Source: CALMZN01 sp964443785 (lineage in GTDB: Bacteria; Patescibacteriota; Patescibacteriia; UBA1558; GWA2-36-10). Taken from it: a stretch of DNA of 7,680 nucleotides. Shown piece after piece: positions 1-7,619 of the stretch; the first letter of the stretch is position 1, and every line of letters starts with the position of its first letter. The stretch covers positions 1 to 7,680 of the forward strand of contig CAYUER010000030.1 in assembly GCA_964443785.1 (NCBI GenBank), in the 5' to 3' direction. Position numbers and translations under genes: made by a program. A model generated the notes under the pieces. The model was not told the origin of the DNA. It was given only the letters and a program-made list of their open reading frames with translations, and made no database searches.

Positions 1-1026
1 ACTTCTTCTTATTATTCCAACTACACTAGTATTGTGAATGCTACTACTGGGGCAAATACGCCCTCTAGTACTATTATTATTGATAATGGTCAAGCAGGCA
101 CAAGTTCAGATGGTACTTGGCAAGCGGGTTATTATAGCGGAGGCTATAGTAATAGTTATCTATATAGCCCTAACACAGCCAACAATTGGTACCAATGGAC
201 TACGACTATTTCACCTGGTACCTATCAAGTGTCAGCTCATTGGCAGGCACTTTCTGGACGAGCTACGGCTGCTCAATACCAGATCATTCATAATGGTGGC
301 ACTAGCACTGTGACTGCCAATCAAACTACCAGTGGTAGCCAATGGAATGTTTTGGGTACTTATACTTTTGGTGCCAATGCTACCGTGAGATTAATTAGCG
401 GTGTCTCCACTCAGGGTACTTGTGCTGATGCAGTGAAATTTGTTTCAACTAGCGTAGACACTACCGCCCCAACTACTCCCAGCAATCTTAGTGCTTCGGT
501 TTCTGGTTCCCAAGTTTCTTTATCATGGACAGCTTCCACTGATGCTAACGGTGTGACTGGTTATAATATTTTGAGGTCAACTACCAATGGTAGTGGCTAT
601 TCTTTGTTGGCCAGCTCAGCCACAAATTCATATACCAATACCAATCTAGGCAATAATACTTATTACTATGTTGTGCAAGCCTATGATGCTGCTGGCAATA
701 TTTCAAATAATTCTGCTCAAGTCACAGCTACTGTTAATCAGCCAGCAAATACCCCTCCAAGCACCCCAAATATCTTGTCTATCTATGCCAATGGTAATCA
801 AATTTCACTTACTTGGACAGCCTCGACTGATAATGTGGTCAGTTATTCTCTGGAGAGATCATTATCCGCGCTTTCTGGTTTTGCAGTCATAGCTACCGTC
901 AATAATACTTCATATACCAATACTAATTTGAGCAATAGTACCACTTATTATTATAGAGTGAGGGCTTTGGATTCTTCTTCTCTTTATTCAAATTATTCTA
1001 GTATTGTGAGTGCGAGTACCGATAGT
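1..1026 (+). repeat. Tandem FN3-coding modules with residual DNA similarity
   Basis: Three copies or part-copies of FN3 coding sequence are visible: the tail of one at 1-36, a full one at about 457-738 and another at about 748-1026. The first and second are separated by the golvesin-like domain. Similarity persists at DNA level. The stretch beginning tcatataccaata occurs at 628 and again at 910, and tctagtattgtga near 997-1009 closely matches bases 28-37. This indicates module duplication within the gene. Further copies may lie upstream of the window. Confidence 0.6.
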
Positions 1027-2094
1027 GTGGTCACACCACCGCCACCTAGTGGCAGTCCGTCAATTTCTGGTATTTCTGGCACCATGAGTGTTGGTAATAC
1101 TATCACCATTTCTGGTAGTGGTTTTGGTACCAAACCGACTCCTGCTCCATTGAAATGGGATACTTTTGAAGCTGGCGCAAGCTATCCAGTAGACACAATG
1201 TTGAATTCAGTTCAACCAGAATGGGTGCCAATGTATACAGTGAGGCTCGGTGGAGCCATGTACACTAATCGTCAGGTTCATTCTGGTTCGCGTTCTGTTT
1301 ATAACGCTGTTGATCGAGTGGGTTCGGGTTTATTTTATGAAAATGGGCAAGAGCAATTACGGGGGCAGTTTGAAACTAACTGGTTTAGAACGCCACTTTC
1401 TAATACTTTATTTATTTCTTATTGGTTTAGAATGGATAGTAATGATTGGGGTGTAGTGAAGATGAGTAGAATCACATCCAGCGAAGAGGCTGGAGGGGGT
1501 GGTGTCTATAATATGGAGGGATCAATGGCCATGGGTGGACAACCACCGTGTCATGAGCCATTTTTAGATGTTTCAAATGATGGTAGCGGTAATACCATTA
1601 ATTTAGGTAGCACTTATTTTAGTTGGTCCAACTGTGGTGAATGGGTGCATGTGCAGATGGGCAGAACACTCAATGACATTGGTCAAAATAATGGTTGGGT
1701 CATGGGCGATATTGTTGGTTATGAAAGGCAAAATTGGGAAAATTTAGAAAATATTTTTTTACCAGGAAATTTTGATGGTAAGTCTTTACAATTGAATACA
1801 GTGCTTCTTGGTTTGATGGTGGCTAATTTTGTGCCAGGTGATAATACAGCTTTGTTTATTGATGATATGTATATAGATAATACTAGGGCACATATAGAGA
1901 TTGGTAATAATCCTATTTATACTAGTAGCAATCACAGGGAAATGCAGATACCGATCTCATGGTCTTCAGCCGGTAATAATATCCAATTTACAGTGAATAA
2001 AGGATCATTTGCGAGCGGTGAATCAGTGTATTTATTTGTGGTCAATGAAAATGGCGCAGTGTCACCTGGTTATGGGCCGATTGTTATGCAATAA
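1..2094 (+). CDS. Multidomain secreted/surface protein (golvesin-like domain, FN3 modules, jelly-roll-like C-terminal region), 5' partial
   Basis: The frame is open from base 1, and its first residues (SSYYSNYTSIV) match the end of a later FN3 module (SSLYSNYSSIV), so the true start lies outside the window and the GTG at 34 is internal. Numbering from that GTG, residues about 13-138 resemble a golvesin/Xly carbohydrate-binding-like domain (IIIDNG, SDGTW, RATAAQY, NQTTSGSQWNVLG, ADAVKFV). Residues 142-235 and 239-331 are FN3 modules (SLSWTASTD, YYYVVQAYD, YYYRVRALD). A proline linker leads to an IPT/TIG-like start at 341-366 (GNTITISGSGFG). Residues about 372-617 form a beta-rich, Trp/Gly-rich, probably jelly-roll domain with C506 and C533, which could form a disulfide. 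Residues 618-686 are a small beta module (HREMQIP, GSFASG, VYLFVVN). No catalytic motif, membrane segment or sortase signal is visible. It is probably exported and binds glycan or surfaces; this is inference. Any signal peptide would be off-window. Confidence 0.88.
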   Translation, partial: TSSYYSNYTSIVNATTGANTPSSTIIIDNGQAGTSSDGTWQAGYYSGGYSNSYLYSPNTANNWYQWTTTISPGTYQVSAHWQALSGRATAAQYQIIHNGGTSTVTANQTTSGSQWNVLGTYTFGANATVRLISGVSTQGTCADAVKFVSTSVDTTAPTTPSNLSASVSGSQVSLSWTASTDANGVTGYNILRSTTNGSGYSLLASSATNSYTNTNLGNNTYYYVVQAYDAAGNISNNSAQVTATVNQPANTPPSTPNILSIYANGNQISLTWTASTDNVVSYSLERSLSALSGFAVIATVNNTSYTNTNLSNSTTYYYRVRALDSSSLYSNYSSIVSASTDSVVTPPPPSGSPSISGISGTMSVGNTITISGSGFGTKPTPAPLKWDTFEAGASYPVDTMLNSVQPEWVPMYTVRLGGAMYTNRQVHSGSRSVYNAVDRVGSGLFYENGQEQLRGQFETNWFRTPLSNTLFISYWFRMDSNDWGVVKMSRITSSEEAGGGGVYNMEGSMAMGGQPPCHEPFLDVSNDGSGNTINLGSTYFSWSNCGEWVHVQMGRTLNDIGQNNGWVMGDIVGYERQNWENLENIFLPGNFDGKSLQLNTVLLGLMVANFVPGDNTALFIDDMYIDNTRAHIEIGNNPIYTSSNHREMQIPISWSSAGNNIQFTVNKGSFASGESVYLFVVNENGAVSPGYGPIVMQ

Positions 2095-2130
2095 TTATAT
2101 TTTACTTTAAAGAAAATTAAGATCAATAAA

Positions 2131-2164
2131 TAACCCAGCCCTTCGCGAAGAGCCGGGTTATTTT
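2131..2164 (-). terminator. Intrinsic terminator of the thrS-guaB-miaB-miaA operon, between convergent genes
   Basis: Bases 2131-2143 and 2148-2160 form a 13-bp inverted repeat around the loop CGCG. Two pairs (2137/2154 and 2140/2151) are A-C mismatches in + strand RNA but G-U wobbles in minus-strand RNA. The complete stem therefore exists only in the miaA transcript, where it is followed by UUUAUUGAUC. The + strand transcript of the surface-protein gene would see a mismatched stem followed by UUUU, which may still give weak termination. The miaA stop codon (2158-2160) is the base of the stem. Confidence 0.75.
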
Positions 2165-3063
2165 AAGAAGTTATTTATTTCTTTTTCTATATCAGCGGTT
2201 GCTAGATTCCACTGTATTTTGATACCTTGCTTTTCCATACGGCGAAACCAAGTCATTTGACGCTTGGCATAGTGACGAGTATTTTTTTTGATGAGCTCAG
2301 TGGCCTCTTCTAAAGTAATCAGGCCATCTACATATTGGATGATTTCTTTGTAGCCAATACCACTCAAGGCATGGTTATCTTTGTCTTGGTATTTGGAGTA
2401 TATTGTTTTTACTTCTTCTACCAAGCCGGCAGAAATCATCTGATCAACTCGCTGATCAATTTTTTTGTACAGCGCTTCTCGCTCAGGGTCTAGTCCAAAA
2501 ACTAGATAATCAAAAGGACAGTCTTTGGTCTTTTGGTCATTTTTGAAACTAGCTTTGAAAGCCAAAGTATACTCTAGAGCTCTTAAAACTCGCACTTTGT
2601 TTTTGGTGTCAATGCTGTTTAAAATCTCAGGGTCAGAAATTTCTAATTGCTTGATCAATTGTTCCAAAGTATATTGTTCCAACTCTTTTCGTAAAGCTAG
2701 GTCAGTTTTGGGTAATTGGTAGTTTTGTAAAATAGAGGAGAGATAGAGACCAGTGCCACCGCAGATGATGGGCACTTTATGATTTTTATTAATTTCTTCG
2801 ATAGTTTTGAAAGCCGCTTCTTGCCAATCGTGGAGAGAGTAGTCTTGATCGGGTTTGATGACATCTAAAAGATGATGAGTGATGCCCTCAGTTTCTTCTT
2901 GTATGACTTTGTTGCTACCGATGTTTAGTTCTTGGTAGACTTGTCGGGAATCAGCAGAAATGACTTCGCCTTTAAATTTTTTGGCAATATCAATAGCCAG
3001 GGCCGATTTGCCAGAAGCAGTCGGACCTAATATAACGATGATTTTTGGTTTATTTTTTGTCAT
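2158..3063 (-). CDS. miaA: tRNA dimethylallyltransferase MiaA
   Basis: MiaA transfers the dimethylallyl group of DMAPP to N6 of A37 in tRNAs reading UNN codons, giving i6A37. The 301-residue length is normal for the family. Family motifs are all present: P-loop GPTASGKS at 13-20, SADSRQVY at 36-43 with the catalytic-type Asp38, HHLLD at 63-67, GGTGLY at 102-107, a D-N-RV-RALE block at 152-164, GIGYKE at 235-240 and RQMTWFR at 268-274. The start ATG (3061-3063) lies inside miaB, giving a 14-nt overlap in a different frame. A GGAAG ribosome site 9 nt upstream supports this start. It is the last gene of the operon, and its product makes the substrate of the MiaB encoded just upstream. Its TAA stop is built into the terminator stem. 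Family assignment is secure. Confidence 0.97.
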   Translation of the reverse strand: MTKNKPKIIVILGPTASGKSALAIDIAKKFKGEVISADSRQVYQELNIGSNKVIQEETEGITHHLLDVIKPDQDYSLHDWQEAAFKTIEEINKNHKVPIICGGTGLYLSSILQNYQLPKTDLALRKELEQYTLEQLIKQLEISDPEILNSIDTKNKVRVLRALEYTLAFKASFKNDQKTKDCPFDYLVFGLDPEREALYKKIDQRVDQMISAGLVEEVKTIYSKYQDKDNHALSGIGYKEIIQYVDGLITLEEATELIKKNTRHYAKRQMTWFRRMEKQGIKIQWNLATADIEKEINNFLK

Positions 3064-4357
3064 TTATTTTTGCTTCCACGCCCCAATTTAAAGCTTTATT
3101 TATTTTCACTGTCACAAAACTGCCAATTTTTATAGGTTTTTTAGTAGTAATTTTTACTGTAGTATAGTTAGCTAATTTGCCAAGATTCAGGTAATTTCGG
3201 CCGATTTTTTTATTTTGGTCAATCAAAACCAATGCTGTTTGGCTAACTAATTTTTTATTAAAAGCTAACGATTGCTGACCTATGAGTTTATTTAATTCTT
3301 GCCAGCGTTTTTTCTTTTCTTCTTTTTTGACATCGTCTTTAAACATTTTGGCAGCGGCAGTTCCAACACGCGGAGAGTATTGAGCAAAGTAAGCGGTGTT
3401 GTAGTTTACTTCTTTTACTAAGTCTAAAGTTTCTTTGAATTGCCTGGCTGTTTCAGTCGGGAAGCCGACAATGATGTCAGTGGAGATGGCCATATCAGGA
3501 ATACTAGTGCGTATTTTTTTGATTAATTTTTTGTAATGAGCCACAGTGTAGTGACGATTCATTTTTTTGAGGATCACATCAGAGCCAGACTGCACTGGTA
3601 GATGTAGGTAGTGAGTCAGGTTTTTGGCTTTAGCCATCACAGCGATCAAATCGTCAGACATATCATAGGGATGAGAGGTCAAAAATTTTAGCCAAAAATT
3701 GTCACCAAGTTTATCAATTTTTTTTAAGAGTTCTGGAAATTTGATTTCGTCTTTTATGTCCAGACCATAGCTATTTACATTTTGACCCAACAAAATTATT
3801 TCCTTGTAATTGGCTTGTAATAATTTTTTTACTTCAGCGATGATGTCCTGGCTTGGGCGAGAGGTCTCACGGCCACGAGTATGGGGCACCGCACAGTAGG
3901 TACAAAATTTATTACAGCCAGTCATGATCGGCACATAGGCGCGATAGTCAGAGTAGTAGCTAGGATTAATACTAAAAAATTCAGGCAAGGCTAATTTTTC
4001 TTCGGGCTGGATATTTTGTAAATCTTGCGCTAGATTTTCTAGATGGTTGATATCAATAAACAAATCAAACTTATCCGCCAGTTTTTTGCGGTCAGCCGGC
4101 AAGACGCAGCCAGACAATAGAGTGACTAGTGGTTTTTTTTCTTTGACTATTTGCCATTCGCGTAGCTTGCCGTAGATGCGATCAACCGCTGCTTGGCGGA
4201 CAGAGCAGGCAATGACGCCGACTAGATCAGCTGAGGATTCATCTTTAGTTTCTTCGTAGCCGAGATTTTTCAAAACTGTAGCCAAGCGTTCAGCATCAGA
4301 CATATTCATCTGACAGCCAAAGATGATGAGATGAAATTTCTTTGTATTTTTTCCCAT
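3050..4357 (-). CDS. miaB: tRNA-2-methylthio-N6-dimethylallyladenosine synthase MiaB
   Basis: This radical-SAM methylthiotransferase converts i6A37 to ms2i6A37 in tRNA. The 435 residues show the three family domains. The N-terminal UPF0004 domain carries C15 (FGCQMN), C51 (ACSVR) and C84 (SGCVLP), which hold the auxiliary 4Fe-4S cluster. The radical-SAM core has CNKFCTYC with C148, C152 and C155. A C-terminal TRAM domain spans about 368-435. The block around C51 reads IAC rather than the usual NTC, and C84 is followed by VLP rather than MAQ, but all six cluster cysteines are kept. The related enzymes MtaB and RimO are less likely, given the VPHTRGRE block and the adjacent miaA. The ATG overlaps the guaB stop by one base (TAATG), which points to translational coupling; only a weak GAAG lies 7 nt upstream. 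Confidence 0.95.
   Translation of the reverse strand: MGKNTKKFHLIIFGCQMNMSDAERLATVLKNLGYEETKDESSADLVGVIACSVRQAAVDRIYGKLREWQIVKEKKPLVTLLSGCVLPADRKKLADKFDLFIDINHLENLAQDLQNIQPEEKLALPEFFSINPSYYSDYRAYVPIMTGCNKFCTYCAVPHTRGRETSRPSQDIIAEVKKLLQANYKEIILLGQNVNSYGLDIKDEIKFPELLKKIDKLGDNFWLKFLTSHPYDMSDDLIAVMAKAKNLTHYLHLPVQSGSDVILKKMNRHYTVAHYKKLIKKIRTSIPDMAISTDIIVGFPTETARQFKETLDLVKEVNYNTAYFAQYSPRVGTAAAKMFKDDVKKEEKKKRWQELNKLIGQQSLAFNKKLVSQTALVLIDQNKKIGRNYLNLGKLANYTTVKITTKKPIKIGSFVTVKINKALNWGVEAKINDKK
3073..3077 (-). promoter_or_regulatory. Ribosome binding site of miaA inside miaB
   Basis: On the minus strand GGAAG lies 9 nt before the miaA ATG at 3061-3063, within the last codons of miaB. It is the best Shine-Dalgarno match among the four operon genes and fixes the miaA start despite the 14-nt overlap. 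Confidence 0.6.
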
Positions 4358-4359
4358 TA
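4355..4359 (-). other. guaB-miaB stop-start overlap (TAATG)
   Basis: On the minus strand the guaB stop TAA (4357-4359) shares its last A with the miaB ATG (4355-4357). Such overlaps usually let the terminating ribosome restart on the next gene, so miaB output is probably tied to guaB translation. This is inference from the arrangement. Confidence 0.7.
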
Positions 4360-5775
4360 GAGTACTTCGTTGTCATGTGAGCCAGACTCTATCTGTCCAG
4401 AGTGGGTGATGCGGATAAATTCGGCATTGCTTCTGAGCTCATTGAGATTTCTAGCATTGCCATAGCTCATACCCGAGCGGAGACCGCCGATAAAATTATT
4501 GATGATATTTTGGACTGGTCCGCGATAGGGGACTCTAGCCTCGATACCTTCTGGTGTGATTTGATTTATTTTTTCTTTGGCGTCGGGTCTGGATAGAGCA
4601 GCAGTCAGTGAGGCCATGCCACGAGAGATTTTGTATTGACGGCCTTTGTAGTTGAGGGTTGGTCCTGGCGTTTCTTCGGTGCCAGCAAATTGGCCACCAA
4701 TCATGACGCTGTCTGCACCGGCTGCCAGAGCTTTGACTAGATCAGCTGGTTGCTTCACACCACCATCAGCAATCAATGGTACACCAGCTGCTTGGCAGAT
4801 TGGAGCGATATTAAAGATAGCGGTCAATTGAGGTACGCCAAAACCAGTAGTGATTCTAGTAGTGCAGATTGAGCCTGGTCCAATACCGACTTTGACACCT
4901 TGGACACCAGCGGCAATCATATCTTTGGCGGCACTGGCTGTCGCAATATTGCCACCAATGATATTTATATTTGGGTAAGTGTTTCGTATTTGCTCAATGG
5001 AGCGTAGGGCATTGATCGAGTGACCATGAGCAATATCCATAACTAGGACATCTACTTCGGCTTCTATCAAAGCTTTGGCGCGCTCTAGGAATCCATCTCT
5101 GACACCGATAGCCGCGCCGACCAAGAGTCGGCCTTTGCTATCTTTGCTAGCTTGGTGGTTGTTGAGATTGCGACTGATATCGGTCGCGGTTATCAGACCC
5201 ATGATATTAAAATCTGCATCAACTAGTGGCAACTTTTCAATCTTGTAGGTCTTCATCAAATTTTTGGCTTCATCAGGACTGACTGATGGTGCAGCCGTGA
5301 TCAGCTTGCTTTTGGGAGTCATCAATTCTGAGACTAGAGTATTATCATTGTAGGCAAAAAGCATATCACGATGAGTGATGATGCCGAGTAGTTTGTGGCC
5401 ATCATCAGTGACCAAAAAGCTAGTGCAGTTGAGTTCAGCAATTTTGGCTTTGACTTCAGCGATGGTATTGTTGGAATGGATGGTAAAAGGATTGTCGATG
5501 ATGACATTTTGTTTGCGTTTGACGCGACTGACTTCTTTGGCTTGCGTCTCTACATCACAAAAACGATGGATAATACCAATACCACCAGCTAAGCTCATAG
5601 CAATAGCCATGCGACTCTCAGTGACAGTGTCCATGTTGGCGCTGACCAAAGGTATTTTGAGGGAGATATTTTGGGTGAGCTTGGTAGTGATATCGACATC
5701 TTGTCGAGATGTGATTGTTGATTTTTTTGGCACCAATAAAACATCATCGTAAGTCAATGCAGTTCTTATTTCCAT
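4357..5775 (-). CDS. guaB: IMP dehydrogenase / GMP reductase family protein with CBS pair (annotated GuaB; GMP reductase activity possible)
   Basis: The family interconverts IMP with XMP (IMPDH, NAD+) or reduces GMP to IMP (GMP reductase, NADPH). The 472 residues form a TIM barrel starting LTYDDVLLVP (7-16) and SANMDTVTE (45-53), interrupted by two CBS domains (about 94-146 and 149-205). The nucleotide loop GPGSICTTR (299-307) carries catalytic Cys304. IADGG (335-339) with Asp337, MIGGQFAGTEE (358-368), EGIEARVPYRGP (409-420) and GGLRSGMSY (430-438) are conserved barrel motifs. The flap between GMAS (386-389) and EG (409-410) is about 5 residues shorter than in E. coli IMPDH and has no Arg-Tyr dyad. 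GMAS replaces the usual GMGS, and MIGG resembles GMP reductases. Family membership is certain, but the reaction is not. The ATG is 14 nt after the thrS stop, behind a weak purine-rich AAAGAAAG. Confidence 0.93.
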   Translation of the reverse strand: MEIRTALTYDDVLLVPKKSTITSRQDVDITTKLTQNISLKIPLVSANMDTVTESRMAIAMSLAGGIGIIHRFCDVETQAKEVSRVKRKQNVIIDNPFTIHSNNTIAEVKAKIAELNCTSFLVTDDGHKLLGIITHRDMLFAYNDNTLVSELMTPKSKLITAAPSVSPDEAKNLMKTYKIEKLPLVDADFNIMGLITATDISRNLNNHQASKDSKGRLLVGAAIGVRDGFLERAKALIEAEVDVLVMDIAHGHSINALRSIEQIRNTYPNINIIGGNIATASAAKDMIAAGVQGVKVGIGPGSICTTRITTGFGVPQLTAIFNIAPICQAAGVPLIADGGVKQPADLVKALAAGADSVMIGGQFAGTEETPGPTLNYKGRQYKISRGMASLTAALSRPDAKEKINQITPEGIEARVPYRGPVQNIINNFIGGLRSGMSYGNARNLNELRSNAEFIRITHSGQIESGSHDNEVL

Positions 5776-5789
5776 AATATTTTCTTTCT

Positions 5790-7559
5790 TTAGAGATTTA
5801 GATCACGATCTTTGATTTGGGTTTTTATTTTGGTAATAAATTTTTGTTTGTCGATATTAAGTAGATCTTTTTGTCCACGCACACGGACGGCTAAATCTTC
5901 AGAACCCATTTCTTTGTCACCAATGACCAAAGTATATGGTACTTTTTCGTGCGCGCTTTTTCTGATTTTATTACCGACTGTTTCCGAACTTTCGTCAATG
6001 TCTACACGAATGTTTTCAGCTTTAAAATCATTAGCAATCTGGTGACAAAAATCAATGTGAGTTTCGCCGACGCTGATTATTTTGACTTGGACAGGGGAGA
6101 GCCAGACTGGGAAATTGCCAGAGTAGTGTTCGATCAAGAAAGCAATGACTCGTTCTAGTGCTCCGACAGATGAACGGTGGATGACAATACCTTTTTTCTC
6201 CTGGCCGTTTTTGTCAGTATGAACTAGATTGAATCTCTCAGGCATGACAAAGTCGTATTGGACAGTAAAAGCTGTATCTTCTTTGCCAATGACATTTTTC
6301 ATTTGAATATCTATTTTGGGACCATAAAATGAAGCTTCGTCAGCTACTGCCACAAAGTCACGTTTTATTTCTTGCAAAACTTCTTTGAGAGTATTTTCGG
6401 CCATGTCCCAAGCTTGATCATCTTTGTAGTATTTTTCTTCATCTTGTCTGTTGCCCAAAGATAGGCGATAAGTAAAATCTTTGCCAAATTCTAAACCAAA
6501 AGTATTGGCAATATATTCAATCAAATCTAAGGCGCCTTTGACTTCTTGCTTGGCTTGAGCGTTATCAGCACAGATAATATGGGCATCAGCCAAACAAAAA
6601 CTTCTGACGCGGATGAGGCCTGAGAGCTCACCAGATTGTTCGTAGCGGTAGAGTTTGGCTAGTTCGGCAATACGCATTGGTAATTCACGGTAGCTTCTGG
6701 GCTTGCTCAAATATAGTTCAAAATGATGAGGGCAGGACATAGGTCTGAGCATAAATTCTTCGTCATCAATCTTGATCGGGGCGTACATCGAATCTTTGTA
6801 GTAGGGGTAGTGTCCAGATTTTTTGTACAAGTCTACTTTGGCAACATCAGGTGTATAGACATGCTGATAGTTGCGTTTTATTTCTTCATCAACTATGAAT
6901 CTTTCTAGCTCGCGTCTGATAGCCGCGCCTTTGGCTGTCCAGAGTGGCAAACCTTTGCCAACAATATCAGAAAAAGTAAAGAGTTCTAGGTCTTTACCCA
7001 GTTTTCGGTGATCGCGAAGCTTGGCTTCTTCCAACATTTGTAAGTGTACGCGCAAATCTTTGGCATTGGCAAAAGCTAGGCCGTAGATACGCGTCATCAT
7101 TTCTCTTTTTTCATCACCGTGCCAGTAAGCTCCAGCTAGATGTGTCAGTTTGAAGCCATCAAGTGGTATATCTTTAGAGTTTTTGATGTGTGGTCCAGCA
7201 CAGAGATCTTCAAAATCACCAGAAGCATAAAAAGTAATTTCTTCGTCAGCTGGCAAGTCATTGATTAATTCTTCTTTGAAGTTTTGATTTTTAGTTTGGA
7301 CTTTTTTGAGAGCTTCAGCGCGAGTAGCAGAGGATTTTTTGAATTCAATATTTTGCTTGATGATCTCACGCATGTTGTCTTCTATTTCTACCAAGTCAGT
7401 GTCTGATAATTTTTCTGGTAAAATAAAGTCATAATAAAAACCATTATCAATCACCGGTCCAATACCCAGTTTGGCTGAGGGGAATTTTTTTAAAACGGCC
7501 ATAGCCATGATGTGTGATAGGGAGTGACGAATTTGATGTAATTGTTCTTCTTTGTTCAT
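5790..7559 (-). CDS. thrS: Threonyl-tRNA synthetase, TGS-less form
   Basis: ThrRS charges tRNA-Thr and hydrolyses mischarged Ser-tRNA-Thr. The ATG at 7557-7559 gives 589 residues. An in-frame TTG 30 nt upstream lies inside the terminator hairpin and is rejected. The protein begins directly at the N2 editing domain: HSLSH (H12, H16) and CAGPH (C120, H124) supply the editing HxxxH and CxxxH residues. The N-terminal TGS domain (about 60 residues in E. coli) is absent. The class II core follows, with motif 2 arginine R305 (RYEQSG) and motif 3 GALER (466-470). The zinc ligands C276, H327 and H461 are retained. The QDDAH block of E. coli reads LADAH (323-327). The anticodon-binding domain is about 487-589. 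No Shine-Dalgarno is seen before the ATG. It is the first gene of the operon, behind a T-box leader. Confidence 0.96.
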   Translation of the reverse strand: MNKEEQLHQIRHSLSHIMAMAVLKKFPSAKLGIGPVIDNGFYYDFILPEKLSDTDLVEIEDNMREIIKQNIEFKKSSATRAEALKKVQTKNQNFKEELINDLPADEEITFYASGDFEDLCAGPHIKNSKDIPLDGFKLTHLAGAYWHGDEKREMMTRIYGLAFANAKDLRVHLQMLEEAKLRDHRKLGKDLELFTFSDIVGKGLPLWTAKGAAIRRELERFIVDEEIKRNYQHVYTPDVAKVDLYKKSGHYPYYKDSMYAPIKIDDEEFMLRPMSCPHHFELYLSKPRSYRELPMRIAELAKLYRYEQSGELSGLIRVRSFCLADAHIICADNAQAKQEVKGALDLIEYIANTFGLEFGKDFTYRLSLGNRQDEEKYYKDDQAWDMAENTLKEVLQEIKRDFVAVADEASFYGPKIDIQMKNVIGKEDTAFTVQYDFVMPERFNLVHTDKNGQEKKGIVIHRSSVGALERVIAFLIEHYSGNFPVWLSPVQVKIISVGETHIDFCHQIANDFKAENIRVDIDESSETVGNKIRKSAHEKVPYTLVIGDKEMGSEDLAVRVRGQKDLLNIDKQKFITKIKTQIKDRDLNL

Positions 7560-7578
7560 ATGTTTTATGTTTTTAAAT

Positions 7579-7605
7579 AAAAAAACCAAGACTATTTAGT
7601 CTTGG
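7579..7605 (-). terminator. T-box-controlled intrinsic terminator in the thrS leader
   Basis: On the minus strand CCAAGACU (7605-7598), loop AAAU and AGUCUUGG (7593-7586) form an uninterrupted 8-bp stem, followed by seven U (7585-7579). No comparable T run follows the hairpin on the + strand, so it acts on minus-strand transcripts. It ends 19 nt before the thrS ATG, so the terminated RNA contains no thrS codons. It could instead end an upstream gene, but its overlap with the antiterminator makes leader attenuation the better reading. Confidence 0.85.
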
Positions 7606-7619
7606 GACCCCAATAAGAT

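Noticed and set aside
34..36. GTG at 34 as the start codon of the surface protein
   Set aside because: The frame is open upstream to base 1, and residues before the GTG belong to an FN3 module, so the codon is internal.
38..313. Second-frame open reading frame inside the surface-protein gene (also 668-892 and 1250-1456)
   Set aside because: Out-of-frame shadows of a long, domain-rich coding sequence, with no ribosome site and Leu/Ile-rich, low-complexity translations.
5375..5752. 125-codon + strand open frame opposite guaB, and shorter + strand frames opposite thrS, guaB and miaA
   Set aside because: They lie fully antisense to well-supported genes, have no recognisable domains, and are hydrophobic or Ser/Thr-rich in the way expected of reverse-complement frames.
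7560..7589. Ten-residue N-terminal extension of ThrRS starting at an in-frame TTG (7587-7589)
   Set aside because: The TTG and its following codons are the 3' arm and U tract of the leader terminator. The downstream ATG at 7557-7559 leads straight into the editing domain, as expected for the family.
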